This document shows, one piece after another, positions 18,883 to 26,323 of a stretch of DNA of 64,000 bases; positions within the stretch are counted from its first letter, which is position 1, and the number at the start of each line of letters is the position of its first letter. Made by a program: the position numbers and the translations under genes. This DNA comes from Bacterioplanes sanyensis (GTDB lineage Bacteria > Pseudomonadota > Gammaproteobacteria > Pseudomonadales > Oceanobacteraceae), in NCBI RefSeq assembly GCF_014652515.1, contig NZ_BMYY01000001.1:304822-368821 (forward strand). Reading direction: 5' to 3'. Under the pieces are notes generated by a model. That model ran no database searches, was not told the DNA's origin, and saw only the letters and a list, made by a program, of their open reading frames with translations.

Positions 18883-19343
18883 TTTAGATACTTTTCCATT
18901 GAGAAATTAACTAAGGACGCACCGTTTCTTTGTACTTCATTCTTCTTGACCACAGAGAATCCACGATGCTCGAAGAATGGCTTAGCAATGAGTGATGCTT
19001 CAACGTATAACCTCTTAATATTTCTGGATTTTGCTTCCTCAAGCAAATATTCAAACAGGGTGGATGCAACACCCTTTCCCTGAAAATCTGGATGAGTATA
19101 AGTGCAATCAATGTGACCATCTGCATCCAATTCTATAAATCCAGCAACACGATTTTCAATTACTGCCATAAACGGCTTTTTTTCGTTTAATCGCTCAGAC
19201 CAGCGTTCATAATTGATAGGTGTTGGGGCCCAAGCTTCTTTTAGCTCTGGTGAATACACGGATGGATCAATTGCATGAACAGACTGATGAAATAAGTCAG
19301 CAATCTCCTTCGCCCTTTCTGATGAGTATGTTTGTATATCCAT
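18837..19343 (-). CDS. GNAT family N-acetyltransferase, cassette 2
   Basis: The 168-residue protein has a GNAT core. Motif A is at about 85-110 (IDCTYTHPDFQGKGVASTLFEYLL, with the Q-G-K-G turn) and motif B follows (AKPFFEHRGFSVVKKNEV). The substrate is unknown. The last dozen residues (NQIQPTTISSAD) are encoded by the attC site itself, a common feature of cassette genes whose reading frame runs into the recombination site. Confidence 0.87.
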   Translation of the reverse strand: MDIQTYSSERAKEIADLFHQSVHAIDPSVYSPELKEAWAPTPINYERWSERLNEKKPFMAVIENRVAGFIELDADGHIDCTYTHPDFQGKGVASTLFEYLLEEAKSRNIKRLYVEASLIAKPFFEHRGFSVVKKNEVQRNGASLVNFSMEKYLNPNNQIQPTTISSAD

Positions 19344-19347
19344 AGTA

Positions 19348-19442
19348 GCCCTAACGCCCGGCTTTGGGGCTGACTTGGAGCCGCGCAGCGGCGGAAAGGT
19401 CGTCCCAGCCCCGAAGGGGCGACAACAGCCGATTGTTATGTG
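19348..19442 (-). other. attC site of the 72-codon gene cassette
   Basis: The distal core CACATAAC (19442-19435, minus) is the exact reverse complement of GTTATGTG, which opens this cassette at 19708-19701 next to element R1. The body has a CGGCT.../AAGCCG outer stem and a long hairpin-forming middle. It closes with GCGTTAGGGC. Length is 95 bp. Confidence 0.9.
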
Positions 19443-19456
19443 ATTTGCAGGGACGA

Positions 19457-19675
19457 CTAAACACCAGATCTCACCATATCTCTGATTTTCACGGCTTTCT
19501 CGAAGTGATCCAGTTTATGGGTTTCAATCCACCACCGGGCCGCCTCCATCAGAACCTCTGGCTGATCGTTTTTATTTTTGAAGAATGCGTAAAACGACAG
19601 TCCGACTCCCGTTCCCTTCTGATCGATTTTTTGATTGCATACTTCTAAAATTTTCTCTCTAAGTTCTTTCCTCAA
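19457..19675 (-). CDS. Small cassette-borne hypothetical protein
   Basis: The 72-residue charged, mostly helical protein (MRKELREKILEVCNQKID...; C-terminal FEKAVKIRDMVRSGV) opens at TTG 19675, with AGGA about 9 bases upstream. An in-frame stop lies just upstream, so no longer start exists. It is the only ORF in a cassette with matched core sites (19701-19708 and 19435-19442), which supports it as the cassette's gene. I do not recognise the family. Confidence 0.6.
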   Translation of the reverse strand: MRKELREKILEVCNQKIDQKGTGVGLSFYAFFKNKNDQPEVLMEAARWWIETHKLDHFEKAVKIRDMVRSGV

Positions 19676-19704
19676 AGCTGCATTCCTATACCGTATTTAT
19701 CACA

Positions 19705-20114
19705 TAACAGTTTAATAGTGTGCGCGCCTGTTTTTCCAGCTAGAGCCATTCGAGCTATCTCTGCCAACCTATTGATTTGCAACTAGATAGTTTCCTTTCT
19801 TTCACATTCCCTCCTGGAAAACGTGCTTGCCTACTATCCACGCCTCGAAGTTCTGGTGCTCAAAAGCTAACTCACTGATTTTTCTGACGTTCAAACTACC
19901 ACTCTGGGAAAAAACGGGCAAGCCGACGGTTAATGTGCGTCAGTATTTGTCGCTTTTAAACACAAATAAGACATCGTTTTTATTTTCTGAGCGCGGTTTT
20001 GCGCCAAGGTTTTCCGCGCCTTAGCAGGCCGCCTGAGTGGGCAATGGCTGTGCCCGCAGGGGCTGCTCAGCCAACATCCTGCCGGGATGCAGGCCAGTGG
20101 CTTTGCGGTGACCA
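19705..20114 (-). repeat. 410-bp element R1 at the head of the left cassette run
   Basis: It is a near full-length direct repeat of 26901-27311. On the minus strand both copies start with a hairpin-rich block and carry a fragment coding for ENLGA.P.SENK and LFVFKSDK, without a start codon (one in-frame stop in this copy). Both end in TATTAAACTGTTA, exactly at the core of the first cassette. No L'-type attC arm precedes the GTT, so the end looks more like an attI site or a truncated boundary than a normal attC. This is interpretation. Confidence 0.75.
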
Positions 20115-20120
20115 TGGTCA

Positions 20121-20541
20121 GATACGGGGTCAGAGCTTAAGCTCTGACCTCAGCTACTGATGCGAATGCCCAGCAGAAGCTACCTCGATGAATGCTTGCC
20201 GTCGCTCGCTCGGTTTGAGGGATAACCTCAAGGGGGCACAGTGCTTAGCGGAAAAAGCAGATACGGGTCAGAGCTTAAGCTCTGACCTCAGCTGCTGATG
20301 CGAATGCCCAGCAGAAGCTGCTTCGATGGACGCATGCCGTTGCTCGCTCGGCTTGAGGGATAACCTCAAGGGGGCACAGTGCTTAGCGGAAAAAGCAGAT
20401 ACGGGTCAGAGCTTAAGCTCTGACCCCAGCTACTGATGCGAATGCCCAGCAGAAGCTGCCTCGATGAATACTTGCCGTCGCTCGCTCGGCGTGAGGGATA
20501 ACCTCAAGGAGGGCATAGGGCTAGCGGTGCAAATACAGCAG
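20121..20541 (+). repeat. 138-bp tandem repeat carrying three 22-bp palindromes
   Basis: Perfect palindromes (half-site GGTCAGAGCTT) begin at 20128, 20266 and 20404, a spacing of exactly 138 bases. Each unit continues with CAGCTRCTGATGCGAATGCC, an AGAAGCTRCYTCGATG arm, a TTGAGG-GATAA-CCTCAA hairpin (GTGAGG in the third unit), and GCTTAGCGGAAAAAGCAGATACGG. The third unit decays after the hairpin. Single copies of the same unit lie at 16.9, 17.9 and 27.4 kb. From 20542 to 20754 nothing but the upstream region of the OPT gene is seen. Confidence 0.9.
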
Positions 20542-20754
20542 TCTTGATAAAAAGTGCTTGAGATCGTCGCATCGGCTGCCTTGCTCGAACTCAGGCGAAG
20601 GTATTGCACGGCGGCTGTAAGTGTTTAATATCTAAGGACTTTTATATATTTCTCAGGGTTGATGCAAAGCACCCGCTTGGCTGCGTTTCAATAGACATGC
20701 CAGCTAAAGCGGCCACCAGGGCGGGTGTATTGAACAACGACTAAGGACTATGTC

Positions 20755-22782
20755 ATGGCAAATCATTCGGCGCCGTTGGTGCCAGCCGAAAAACAGTTGC
20801 ATGAGCTCACCCTAAAAGCTCTGTTATTAGGTGCATTTCTTTCCATGCTGTTGGCGGCGGCCAACGCTTATATCGGCTTGCTGGTGGGGTTAACTGTCTC
20901 TGCTTCTATTCCGGCGGCGGCGGTTTCCATGGGAATACTGCGGTTATTCCCGCGCTCTAATATTCTTGAAAATAATATGGTGCAAACCGCTGCATCGGCG
21001 GGTGAGTCGCTGGTGGCGGGTATCATTTTCACCGTGCCGGCATTGGTGTTGATGGGCGCTTGGTCAGAATACTCTTATTGGCCGTTGGTCAGTGTCGCGG
21101 TGTTGGGGGGTGTAATGGGGGTGGCGTTTACCATTCCATTGCGCCGTGCATTGATTGTTGAGGCCAAACTGAAGTTTCCTGAAGGGGTGGCCACGGCGGA
21201 AGTATTAAAAACCGGTGGCATCGAAACTAAGCCAGAAGCAACCGCAGACAATAACGACGCGGGCAGCCAGGGCTTTAAAAAATTATTACTGGCGGCTGGG
21301 CTCGGGGCAGTTTTTAAGGCGTTAGAGTCGGGTTTTGGCGTGATTGCTGGCGGTGTTGCCAATGTGTCGGCCTGGTTATCTGGACGTTTTTTGTTTATGG
21401 GCGACATTGCCTTGTCTCCCGCCTTGGTGGGCGTTGGTTACATTGTTGGGCTCAATGTCGCTTTTTTGGTGTTCTTGGGCGGTGTTATTGGCACCTTGAT
21501 CGGAGTGCCTTTGAATTGGCTGTTGAACGGTGATGCATTGCTTCAAACGGTGGGTATTTCTTCTGATTTGGCCGCGTCCGACTACAGCTTAGAGCAGTGG
21601 CAGGCGATCGCGTCACAGACTTGGTCTGACAACCGGCGCATTGGCGTTGGGGCGATGATCATCGGCGGTATTTGGTCGCTGATTGCGCTGTTAAAACCCC
21701 TGATGGCGGGTATTAAAGCCAGTTTTGCTGCCTATAAAGCATTCGGCTCCAGTGAAGGCAAGGTGCTGCGCACGGAATTGGATACACCGATTCCCTATGT
21801 GTTGGCGGTGGCCTTGGTGAGCACCATTCCGTTATTTTTGGTGTTTTATACCGGGTTGGCCGAATACCCAGACCGGCTGGGTATTTCGCTGTTTATGACG
21901 GCGCTTATGTTGGTATTTGGCTTTGTTTTTGCCTCCGTGGCGGGCTACATGGCAGGGTTGGTCGGCTCTTCCAACAACCCGATTTCGGGCGTCACCATTG
22001 CCACCGTTATTATTTCATCGTTGATTTTATTGCAGCTTATGGGCGGTGACGGCATTGCTGGACGCTTAGGCCCAGTGGCGGTGATTTATCTGGCGGCTTT
22101 AATTTGCTCTGCCGCAGCCATTGCCGGCGACAATATGCAGGATTTGAAATGCGGCCATATTCTTGGAGCAACGCCCTGGCGTCAGCAGCTGTTTCAAGTC
22201 GTTGGCGTGGTCGCGGCGGCCTTTGTGATTCCTTTGGTGCTGCAGGTGTTGGATGCAGGCTATGGCATTGGTCGCCCAAGCCCGGTGGGTACGTCGGAGT
22301 CCTTTTTATCCGCGCCGCAGGCTGGGCTGATGAAAGACTTATCGACGGGCATATTTGGCGCTGGCATTGAGTGGCAGTTTATTTATATGGGCTTTGCTTT
22401 AGCCGTAGTTTTGATTGTGCTGGATAAAATTCAAGAGCGGCGAGGGTCGTCGTTCCGCTTTCCAGTACTGGCGGTTGCCGTCGGCATTTATTTGCCCTTG
22501 GGTCTGTCGGTGCCGATTTTTATTGGTGGACTGTTGGCGCACTATGTACACAAACGCAGCGCGCAGGCATCAGCCGCCGTGCAGAAGCGTCGCCAAAACT
22601 CAGGCTTACTGGTGGCTTCTGGTTTAATCACGGGTGAGGCATTGATGGGCGTATTGATTGCGGTGATCGCCGCCTTTGTGATGCCGCTGCCAACACCGTT
22701 GGCCATCGCGCCTTATGCTGGGTTGGCGGCCATGGCGTTTGTGATTGCTTATCAGTATCGCCAAACGATGAAAACTCAATAG
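20755..22782 (+). CDS. OPT family oligopeptide transporter
   Basis: The 675-residue inner-membrane protein has about 14-16 predicted spans. The N-terminal signature of prokaryotic OPT proteins is clear (LTLKALLLGAFLSMLLAAANAYIGL, then ENNMVQTAASAGESL, and GLVGSSNNPISGVTIA in the second half). It probably imports small peptides or metal complexes by proton symport; substrate choice is not visible. It is core-like in composition and lies between the two cassette-bearing stretches. It is monocistronic. Confidence 0.92.
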   Translation: MANHSAPLVPAEKQLHELTLKALLLGAFLSMLLAAANAYIGLLVGLTVSASIPAAAVSMGILRLFPRSNILENNMVQTAASAGESLVAGIIFTVPALVLMGAWSEYSYWPLVSVAVLGGVMGVAFTIPLRRALIVEAKLKFPEGVATAEVLKTGGIETKPEATADNNDAGSQGFKKLLLAAGLGAVFKALESGFGVIAGGVANVSAWLSGRFLFMGDIALSPALVGVGYIVGLNVAFLVFLGGVIGTLIGVPLNWLLNGDALLQTVGISSDLAASDYSLEQWQAIASQTWSDNRRIGVGAMIIGGIWSLIALLKPLMAGIKASFAAYKAFGSSEGKVLRTELDTPIPYVLAVALVSTIPLFLVFYTGLAEYPDRLGISLFMTALMLVFGFVFASVAGYMAGLVGSSNNPISGVTIATVIISSLILLQLMGGDGIAGRLGPVAVIYLAALICSAAAIAGDNMQDLKCGHILGATPWRQQLFQVVGVVAAAFVIPLVLQVLDAGYGIGRPSPVGTSESFLSAPQAGLMKDLSTGIFGAGIEWQFIYMGFALAVVLIVLDKIQERRGSSFRFPVLAVAVGIYLPLGLSVPIFIGGLLAHYVHKRSAQASAAVQKRRQNSGLLVASGLITGEALMGVLIAVIAAFVMPLPTPLAIAPYAGLAAMAFVIAYQYRQTMKTQ

Positions 22783-22793
22783 CCGCTGGTGGA

Positions 22794-22816
22794 TCACAGC
22801 CACTGCCTGGCTGTGA
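22794..22816 (+). terminator. Stem-loop after the OPT gene, possible terminator
   Basis: A perfect 9-bp stem (TCACAGCCA/TGGCTGTGA) with a 5-base loop lies 11 bases after the stop codon. No T-run follows, so termination is uncertain. Confidence 0.4.
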
Positions 22817-22886
22817 CCTAAATAGCTTGCTCTGGGGCGAGTCGTGCGGGTATGCAATTGCTCAAACTGGAGTGTCTTATCGAGCA

Positions 22887-23758
22887 CTAACTTAAAATAA
22901 CGCCAGCCGCCAAAGCTAAAAATACCGCTGACACACCGTATTCACCCATGGCGCGTTGGCTTGAGGTTGGAGCGAGTTGGCGTTGCAGGCGGCTTGCGCC
23001 AACGACGATTACGGCATCCGTGAGTGACATAATGACATTGGCCAGCGTGCCGATTAAAAATAACATCGCTACCGGGTGCTCGCTGCTGGTTGGTAAGAAC
23101 TGAGGAATAAACGCCAAATAGAATAATGAGCTTTTGGGGTTTAATACTTCCACCGTGACGCTTTCACGAAAGGAGGCGGCGTGTATCTCAGCGCTATCAG
23201 ACGGCGGCGGCTTAACGTGCAGCCAGTACAGCTGGCGTGGCAGGGAAACTCTGAGTAATTCGGTGCCCGCTCTGGGTCGCCAGAGGGCTCAGAATCACGA
23301 AGCCGGTTTGCCGCTATAGCCGGCTACAGCAAAAATCGGCGACACAGAGTTGGAGCTCTCTGGCGATCCCCGCAGGGCGCGGGCGGCAGGCGTCCATAAC
23401 ATCGTTGTCGATGTTGAAAAGGGTTGGCCATTTCCTGCCATCGTCGCCTTGTTCTGAAAGCCTGCTGCACTCGCGCAGAGCTGTGCAGAGTTATTCAGAG
23501 TTTCCCTTAATAAATAAAATACCCAGCACCGGCGTAGCGCAAATACTTAAACAGCTCGGGTTGCGTCAGTAAAAAGCTTGCCGCGCCACTGGCGGCAATG
23601 ACGACATGCAGCTGCGAGCCGCAAAAAATGCCTGCCACTGTGCGCAGGCCCGCAGCTCGGCCTTCTTTAAGTGTGCGCGAGACGGTGTACAGCATGGCAG
23701 GCCCTGGCACCAAGGAAAAAACCAGGCAGGAGAGAATAAATAACCAAGCGCTGTCCAT
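22887..23758 (-). pseudogene. LysE/RhtB family exporter gene, split by an inverted-repeat element
   Basis: The 5' part (23758-23509) encodes 83 residues with the RhtB start pattern (FSLVPGPAMLYTVSRTLKEGR...LRYAGAGYFIY). The 3' part (23242-22887) encodes the rest (PRQLYWLHVKPP...LNPKSSLFYLAFIPQFL...). Between them lies a 266-bp element that adds a stop right after YFIY. Deleting 23243-23508 restores one frame of 201 codons with a Leu codon at the joint, the usual length of amino-acid exporters of this family. The gene was therefore intact until insertion. The 3' part alone could only start from GTG 23153 and is unlikely to work. Confidence 0.88.
23243..23508. repeat. 266-bp MITE-like element (E1) with 19-bp terminal inverted repeats
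   Basis: The left end GGGAAACTCTGAGTAATTC (23243-23261) and the reverse complement of the right end (23506-23488, GGGAAACTCTGAATAACTC) agree at 17 of 19 bases. The inside holds hairpins (AGCCGG...CCGGCT) and no ORF worth calling. It interrupts the LysE gene. No clear target duplication is seen. A partial relative lies at 13747. No matching transposase gene is in the window, so it would have been moved in trans. Confidence 0.88.
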
Positions 23759-23819
23759 GGGGCGTCTCGAATAGCAAGAAAGCGTCCACAGTAGCAGAAA
23801 TGCGCTTGCAGAAGTAGAA

Positions 23820-23843
23820 GCCCCGCAGCGCTGGCTGCGGGGC
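23820..23843 (-). terminator. Strong stem-loop after the aegerolysin-like gene
   Basis: A perfect 10-bp GC-rich stem (GCCCCGCAGC/GCTGCGGGGC) with a 4-base loop lies shortly after the stop of the minus-strand gene. It is followed on that strand by a pyrimidine-rich TTCTACTTCTG rather than a pure T-run. Confidence 0.6.
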
Positions 23844-23848
23844 AGAGC

Positions 23849-24310
23849 CTAGGAGGCCTTGGACTGCTGTTTAGCGATTTGTTTGCCGGTCACTGTTAAG
23901 GTGACTTTTTGGTGATGACCGCTGGGATGGCTGGGCTCCAGTGTGCCCTGGCCGAGGAACTCGTAGGCATCGTCTTCAGTGTGGTCAAACTCGGCTAAAT
24001 AGTAGCTGGGGCCTTTGTCATAAGGGTGATCAAAGCGGCATCGCATGACCGTATTGATAGGCTTGATATCGTCCAAGACATAGTATTCCACCCACCCCTC
24101 TGGGCCAATCATGGCCCCCGAGCGATTACAGACGGTAAAGGTAACGGAACCTTGGGCGGGTATTCGCTCTGGGAAAAAATGATGGCCTTCTTCGTCCGAG
24201 TGAGGATTAGGTTTGCCGTCAAATTTACCGTGCTTATCCTTGGCACTTTTGAACGCCCAATCAAAATTGGTATGGTTGACGAGGGTGATTACTGCACTTC
24301 TTGCACTCAT
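23849..24310 (-). CDS. Aegerolysin-like protein (tentative)
   Basis: The 153-residue soluble protein has no signal peptide. The order of features fits the small beta-sandwich aegerolysins: N-terminal strand (RSAVITLVNHTNFDWAFKS), a middle CNRSGAMIGPEGWVEYYV resembling the family's Gly-rich turn, and RCRFDHPYDKGPSYYLAEFD. Aegerolysins bind membrane lipids and in some organisms act with a pore-forming partner. No such partner (MACPF or similar) is nearby. TAGGAGGT 5 bases upstream gives a strong ribosome site and supports the start. A stem-loop follows. It is single-gene and outside matched cassette ends. A profile search is decisive; I hold this call loosely. Confidence 0.5.
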   Translation of the reverse strand: MSARSAVITLVNHTNFDWAFKSAKDKHGKFDGKPNPHSDEEGHHFFPERIPAQGSVTFTVCNRSGAMIGPEGWVEYYVLDDIKPINTVMRCRFDHPYDKGPSYYLAEFDHTEDDAYEFLGQGTLEPSHPSGHHQKVTLTVTGKQIAKQQSKAS

Positions 24311-24711
24311 AGCGACCTCCTAGTCTAGAGCCTCTAACTCTGTTGGTATCCATCTAGGATCATCAGCGGCTCTCTACATGGTTTAAAAATTCAACACTGG
24401 CAAGCACAGCGCTTTGATGCCAGTACCCCTCTCGCTTTTGATGAGGTGCTTTAGGAATAGAGGGTAGATGTTCGTTTGTCGCCAAAACTGTGTGACCTTG
24501 GGTAACTTATAGCGATTGGTTAAATCTGAGTTTTGTTTTGATGACGTTCGGTAATGAGCAAAAGGATGGCGGGTCAAGAGGAAAGCTGCCACGCTCAGAT
24601 TTCGAGGGGCAGGGATGGATGTCGGGCTCTTTCGTTCTCTGGTTTGTGCATCTGTATGTGCAGTCCAACCAGCTTTTGCAGTTTTTTCGGCTTACAGTTT
24701 ACCAACCCGCA
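24311..24711. other. Non-coding stretch, nothing convincing
   Basis: No supported gene was found. Around 24640-24690 the sequence (TTTGTGCATCTGTATGTGCAG, then CTTTTGCAGTTTTTTCGG) resembles the segment next to composite repeat copy 2 near 17870-17905, so the repeat family may extend here. Confidence 0.4.
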
Positions 24712-24944
24712 CGACCCTATGCCCTCCTTGAGGGATCTTATCCCTCACGCCGGGCGGGCGAACTCCCTGCTTTGCGCTGCACAGGCCGTGATTCCTGAGT
24801 TACCAATGCTGTGGTCGCCGCACCGCCAACAGCCTGCATCCCGGCAGGATGTTGGCTGGTGCTGCCATCCGGGCAGCCCCTGCGGGCACAGCCATTGCCA
24901 ACTCAGGCGGCCTGCTAAGGCGCGGAAAACCTAGGCGCGAGACC
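24712..24944 (-). repeat. Composite hairpin repeat, copy 4 (no 22-bp palindrome)
   Basis: It contains the GAGGGATCTTATCCCTC hairpin, the CGGGCGGGCGA segment, the GCCAACA...TGTTGGC nested hairpins and the terminal CCTAGGCGCGAGACC also seen at 18.0-18.2 and (reversed) 27.2-27.4 kb. The 22-bp palindrome is missing. It lies directly downstream of the 92-codon cassette gene, where the closing attC would be expected. Confidence 0.75.
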
Positions 24945-24950
24945 GATAGT

Positions 24951-25229
24951 TTAGCGACTTGGTCTAGGAAGTCGGGTGGGTGTCTGCTTTGTGCTGTCAG
25001 ACTCATTTGATAGTGGTGCGCCCACCTCTTCACTCAACTCTGATATAACGTCTTCACTGCCAGCTAATTTTGTTACTTCTTGTCCAAATTTTTCAGCTTT
25101 ACTTTTAGTGCTGACCACACCACTTAGCAATACTACACTTGCTACTACAGTAGATATATTTTTAAGAGCTAACTCTTTAGAGGCCGATCTATCTTTAGTC
25201 GCACTCATAAACTCTTTCAAATTTTTCAT
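24951..25229 (-). CDS. Small cassette-borne hypothetical protein with one hydrophobic segment
   Basis: The 92-residue protein (MKNLKEFMSATKDRSASKE...) has a moderately hydrophobic stretch at about 22-40 (LKNISTVVASVVLLSGVVS) followed by a Lys/Glu-rich helical part. A strong GGAGG ends 5 bases before the ATG and overlaps the end of an upstream short ORF, giving a two-gene arrangement. The C-terminal PTRLPRPSR is encoded next to composite repeat copy 4, so the original end of the gene may be altered. The family is not recognised. The pattern of two small coupled ORFs suits a toxin-antitoxin or small membrane protein pair, but that is speculation. Confidence 0.6.
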   Translation of the reverse strand: MKNLKEFMSATKDRSASKELALKNISTVVASVVLLSGVVSTKSKAEKFGQEVTKLAGSEDVISELSEEVGAPLSNESDSTKQTPTRLPRPSR

Positions 25230-25349
25230 CTACTCCTCCGATTGCTTTGATGAACGATAGAATGCTTTGAATATATGTGTAAAAGAATCCACTATCATAT
25301 CTACAATCTTTTCCTTATCTTCGTCAGATAAATTATTCCACAAGCTCAA
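25230..25349 (-). CDS. Possible short ORF coupled to the 92-codon gene
   Basis: An open frame of 39 codons from TTG 25349 ends in TAG one base before the next gene's ATG (TAGATG). The peptide (LSLWNNLSDEDKEKIVDMIV..., ending FYRSSKQSEE) is amphipathic and looks protein-like. There is no ATG start except an internal Met, and an in-frame stop lies a little upstream, so the 5' end is unsure. It belongs to the cassette that opens at 25421-25414. Function unknown. Confidence 0.4.
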   Translation of the reverse strand: MSLWNNLSDEDKEKIVDMIVDSFTHIFKAFYRSSKQSEE

Positions 25350-25413
25350 AAGCCATCTAAAAAAATAAGAATTTTAACAAACATAATTCATCCTTTTTGT
25401 GTTCTCACAGATA

Positions 25414-25488
25414 GGCATAACGCCCGCAACAGCAGAAGTTTAGGAGCGCAAGCGAGTAAATTTTCCGACTGCTTGCGCTTGTTAGGCG
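25414..25488 (-). other. attC site of the GYF-domain cassette
   Basis: The distal core CGCCTAAC (25488-25481, minus) is the exact reverse complement of GTTAGGCG, which opens the same cassette at 26269-26262. The body carries an AGCGCAAGC/GCTTGCGCT stem and closes with GGGCGTTATGCC. Length is 75 bp. Confidence 0.92.
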
Positions 25489-25490
25489 AT

Positions 25491-26210
25491 TTACTGGTTT
25501 GGTATTTGAACGTAGATCATATCATCGTCTTGCTCTTCAATAGTGATCATTAACTCGTTGCCATTATCCAAGGTCGCAGTTGCTTTATAGAAACCTGCTG
25601 TTACTTCCTTATCAATGGTGACATCCATACATTTAGCCGAACCGTAAAGCTGTTGTTTGATAATATCTGTGACTATTGGGCAAGCAGCTTCCTCAATCGC
25701 AGCCTCTGCTCCTCCAATATCAAGCATGATTGATAGAATGAACGCTGCAACCCAAGCACCAAAGTAGTGTTTTTTATGGTTAAGCAAGGTTGCTCGCTTC
25801 CATATATATACTGGCACAATAAATACTGACCAATGCTCTGGTGCAGCATGACCTGCCGCTTTCAATTTTTTCTCGTCAAGAATACAGAGCGCAATATTTG
25901 CAATTATTGATGGGAGAAATAGAACAGTTCCTACGATCAAATCAATGAACACCCCAATGATTGGAACTGTTACCAATATCCACATAAATTTATTGTCGAT
26001 ATCTTCTCCTGCCAAAGGAGGAGGTGTGGTGCTTTCACGCGCACCAAAAAACTCCGATAGCAAAGTTTCGCTGGCATGAACCCAGTCACCTTCACCTGGC
26101 CAAACTTTAGTCGATGGAGTTACTTTCCCATCGCTAATAGCGCCCTTCATTTCATCTATTGTTAATGGGCCCACTTGAGCCCCACCTTCAACGTAGTGCC
26201 ATGTTGTCAT
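25491..26210 (-). CDS. GYF_2-domain membrane protein, cassette-borne
   Basis: The 239-residue protein has an N-terminal GYF_2/DUF4339 domain (residues 1-55: WHYVEGGAQVGPLTIDEMKGAI, then VWPGEGDWVHASE). Hydrophobic spans follow at about 73-110, 127-138 and 149-167, then a C-terminal periplasmic-type domain (about 170-239) with two Cys (CPIVTDIIKQQLYGSAKC). GYF_2 domains are thought to bind proline-rich or other peptide partners at the membrane; the role here is unknown. The stop codon lies 3 bases from the attC site. The gene sits alone in a cassette with perfectly matched cores. Confidence 0.8.
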   Translation of the reverse strand: MTTWHYVEGGAQVGPLTIDEMKGAISDGKVTPSTKVWPGEGDWVHASETLLSEFFGARESTTPPPLAGEDIDNKFMWILVTVPIIGVFIDLIVGTVLFLPSIIANIALCILDEKKLKAAGHAAPEHWSVFIVPVYIWKRATLLNHKKHYFGAWVAAFILSIMLDIGGAEAAIEEAACPIVTDIIKQQLYGSAKCMDVTIDKEVTAGFYKATATLDNGNELMITIEEQDDDMIYVQIPNQ

Positions 26211-26261
26211 TTTTAGCTCTCCATGCCCTTTTGATTGGTAGGATCAGGCGTAGGGCAAAAC

Positions 26262-26323
26262 CGCCTAACGCCGCCAGCAGGCGCGCCGCATTTTGGCGTC
26301 GCACTGCCTGGTCTTGTTAACAC
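26262..26323 (-). other. attC site of the NYN-domain cassette
   Basis: The distal core GTGTTAAC (26323-26316, minus) is the exact reverse complement of GTTAACAC, which opens the same cassette at 26904-26897 beside element R2. The inner stem is CAGTGCGACGCC/GGCGCGCCTG with single unpaired bases, like the extrahelical bases that guide integron integrases. It closes with GGCGTTAGGC, matching the consensus GTTRRRY. Confidence 0.92.

Noticed and set aside
19827-20024. Plus-strand 65-codon ORF conserved between R1 and R2 (also 27023-27220)
   Set aside because: Starts only with TTG, has no ribosome site, and ends in hairpin repeat sequence. Equal length in both copies follows from DNA similarity of the repeat.
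20121-20541. CRISPR array
   Set aside because: Repeat unit is 138 bp with no unique spacers, and no cas genes are present.
22887-23153. Separate 88-codon gene from GTG 23153
   Set aside because: It is the 3' part of the split LysE gene; the joined frame after removing the 266-bp element explains it better.
23242-23507. Element border one base to the left
   Set aside because: It would leave TAG at the joint of the LysE gene, while 23243-23508 gives a Leu codon and an open frame.
24383-24592. 69-codon minus-strand ORF
   Set aside because: No ribosome site, no recognisable pattern, and an unlikely amino-acid mix; treated as chance.
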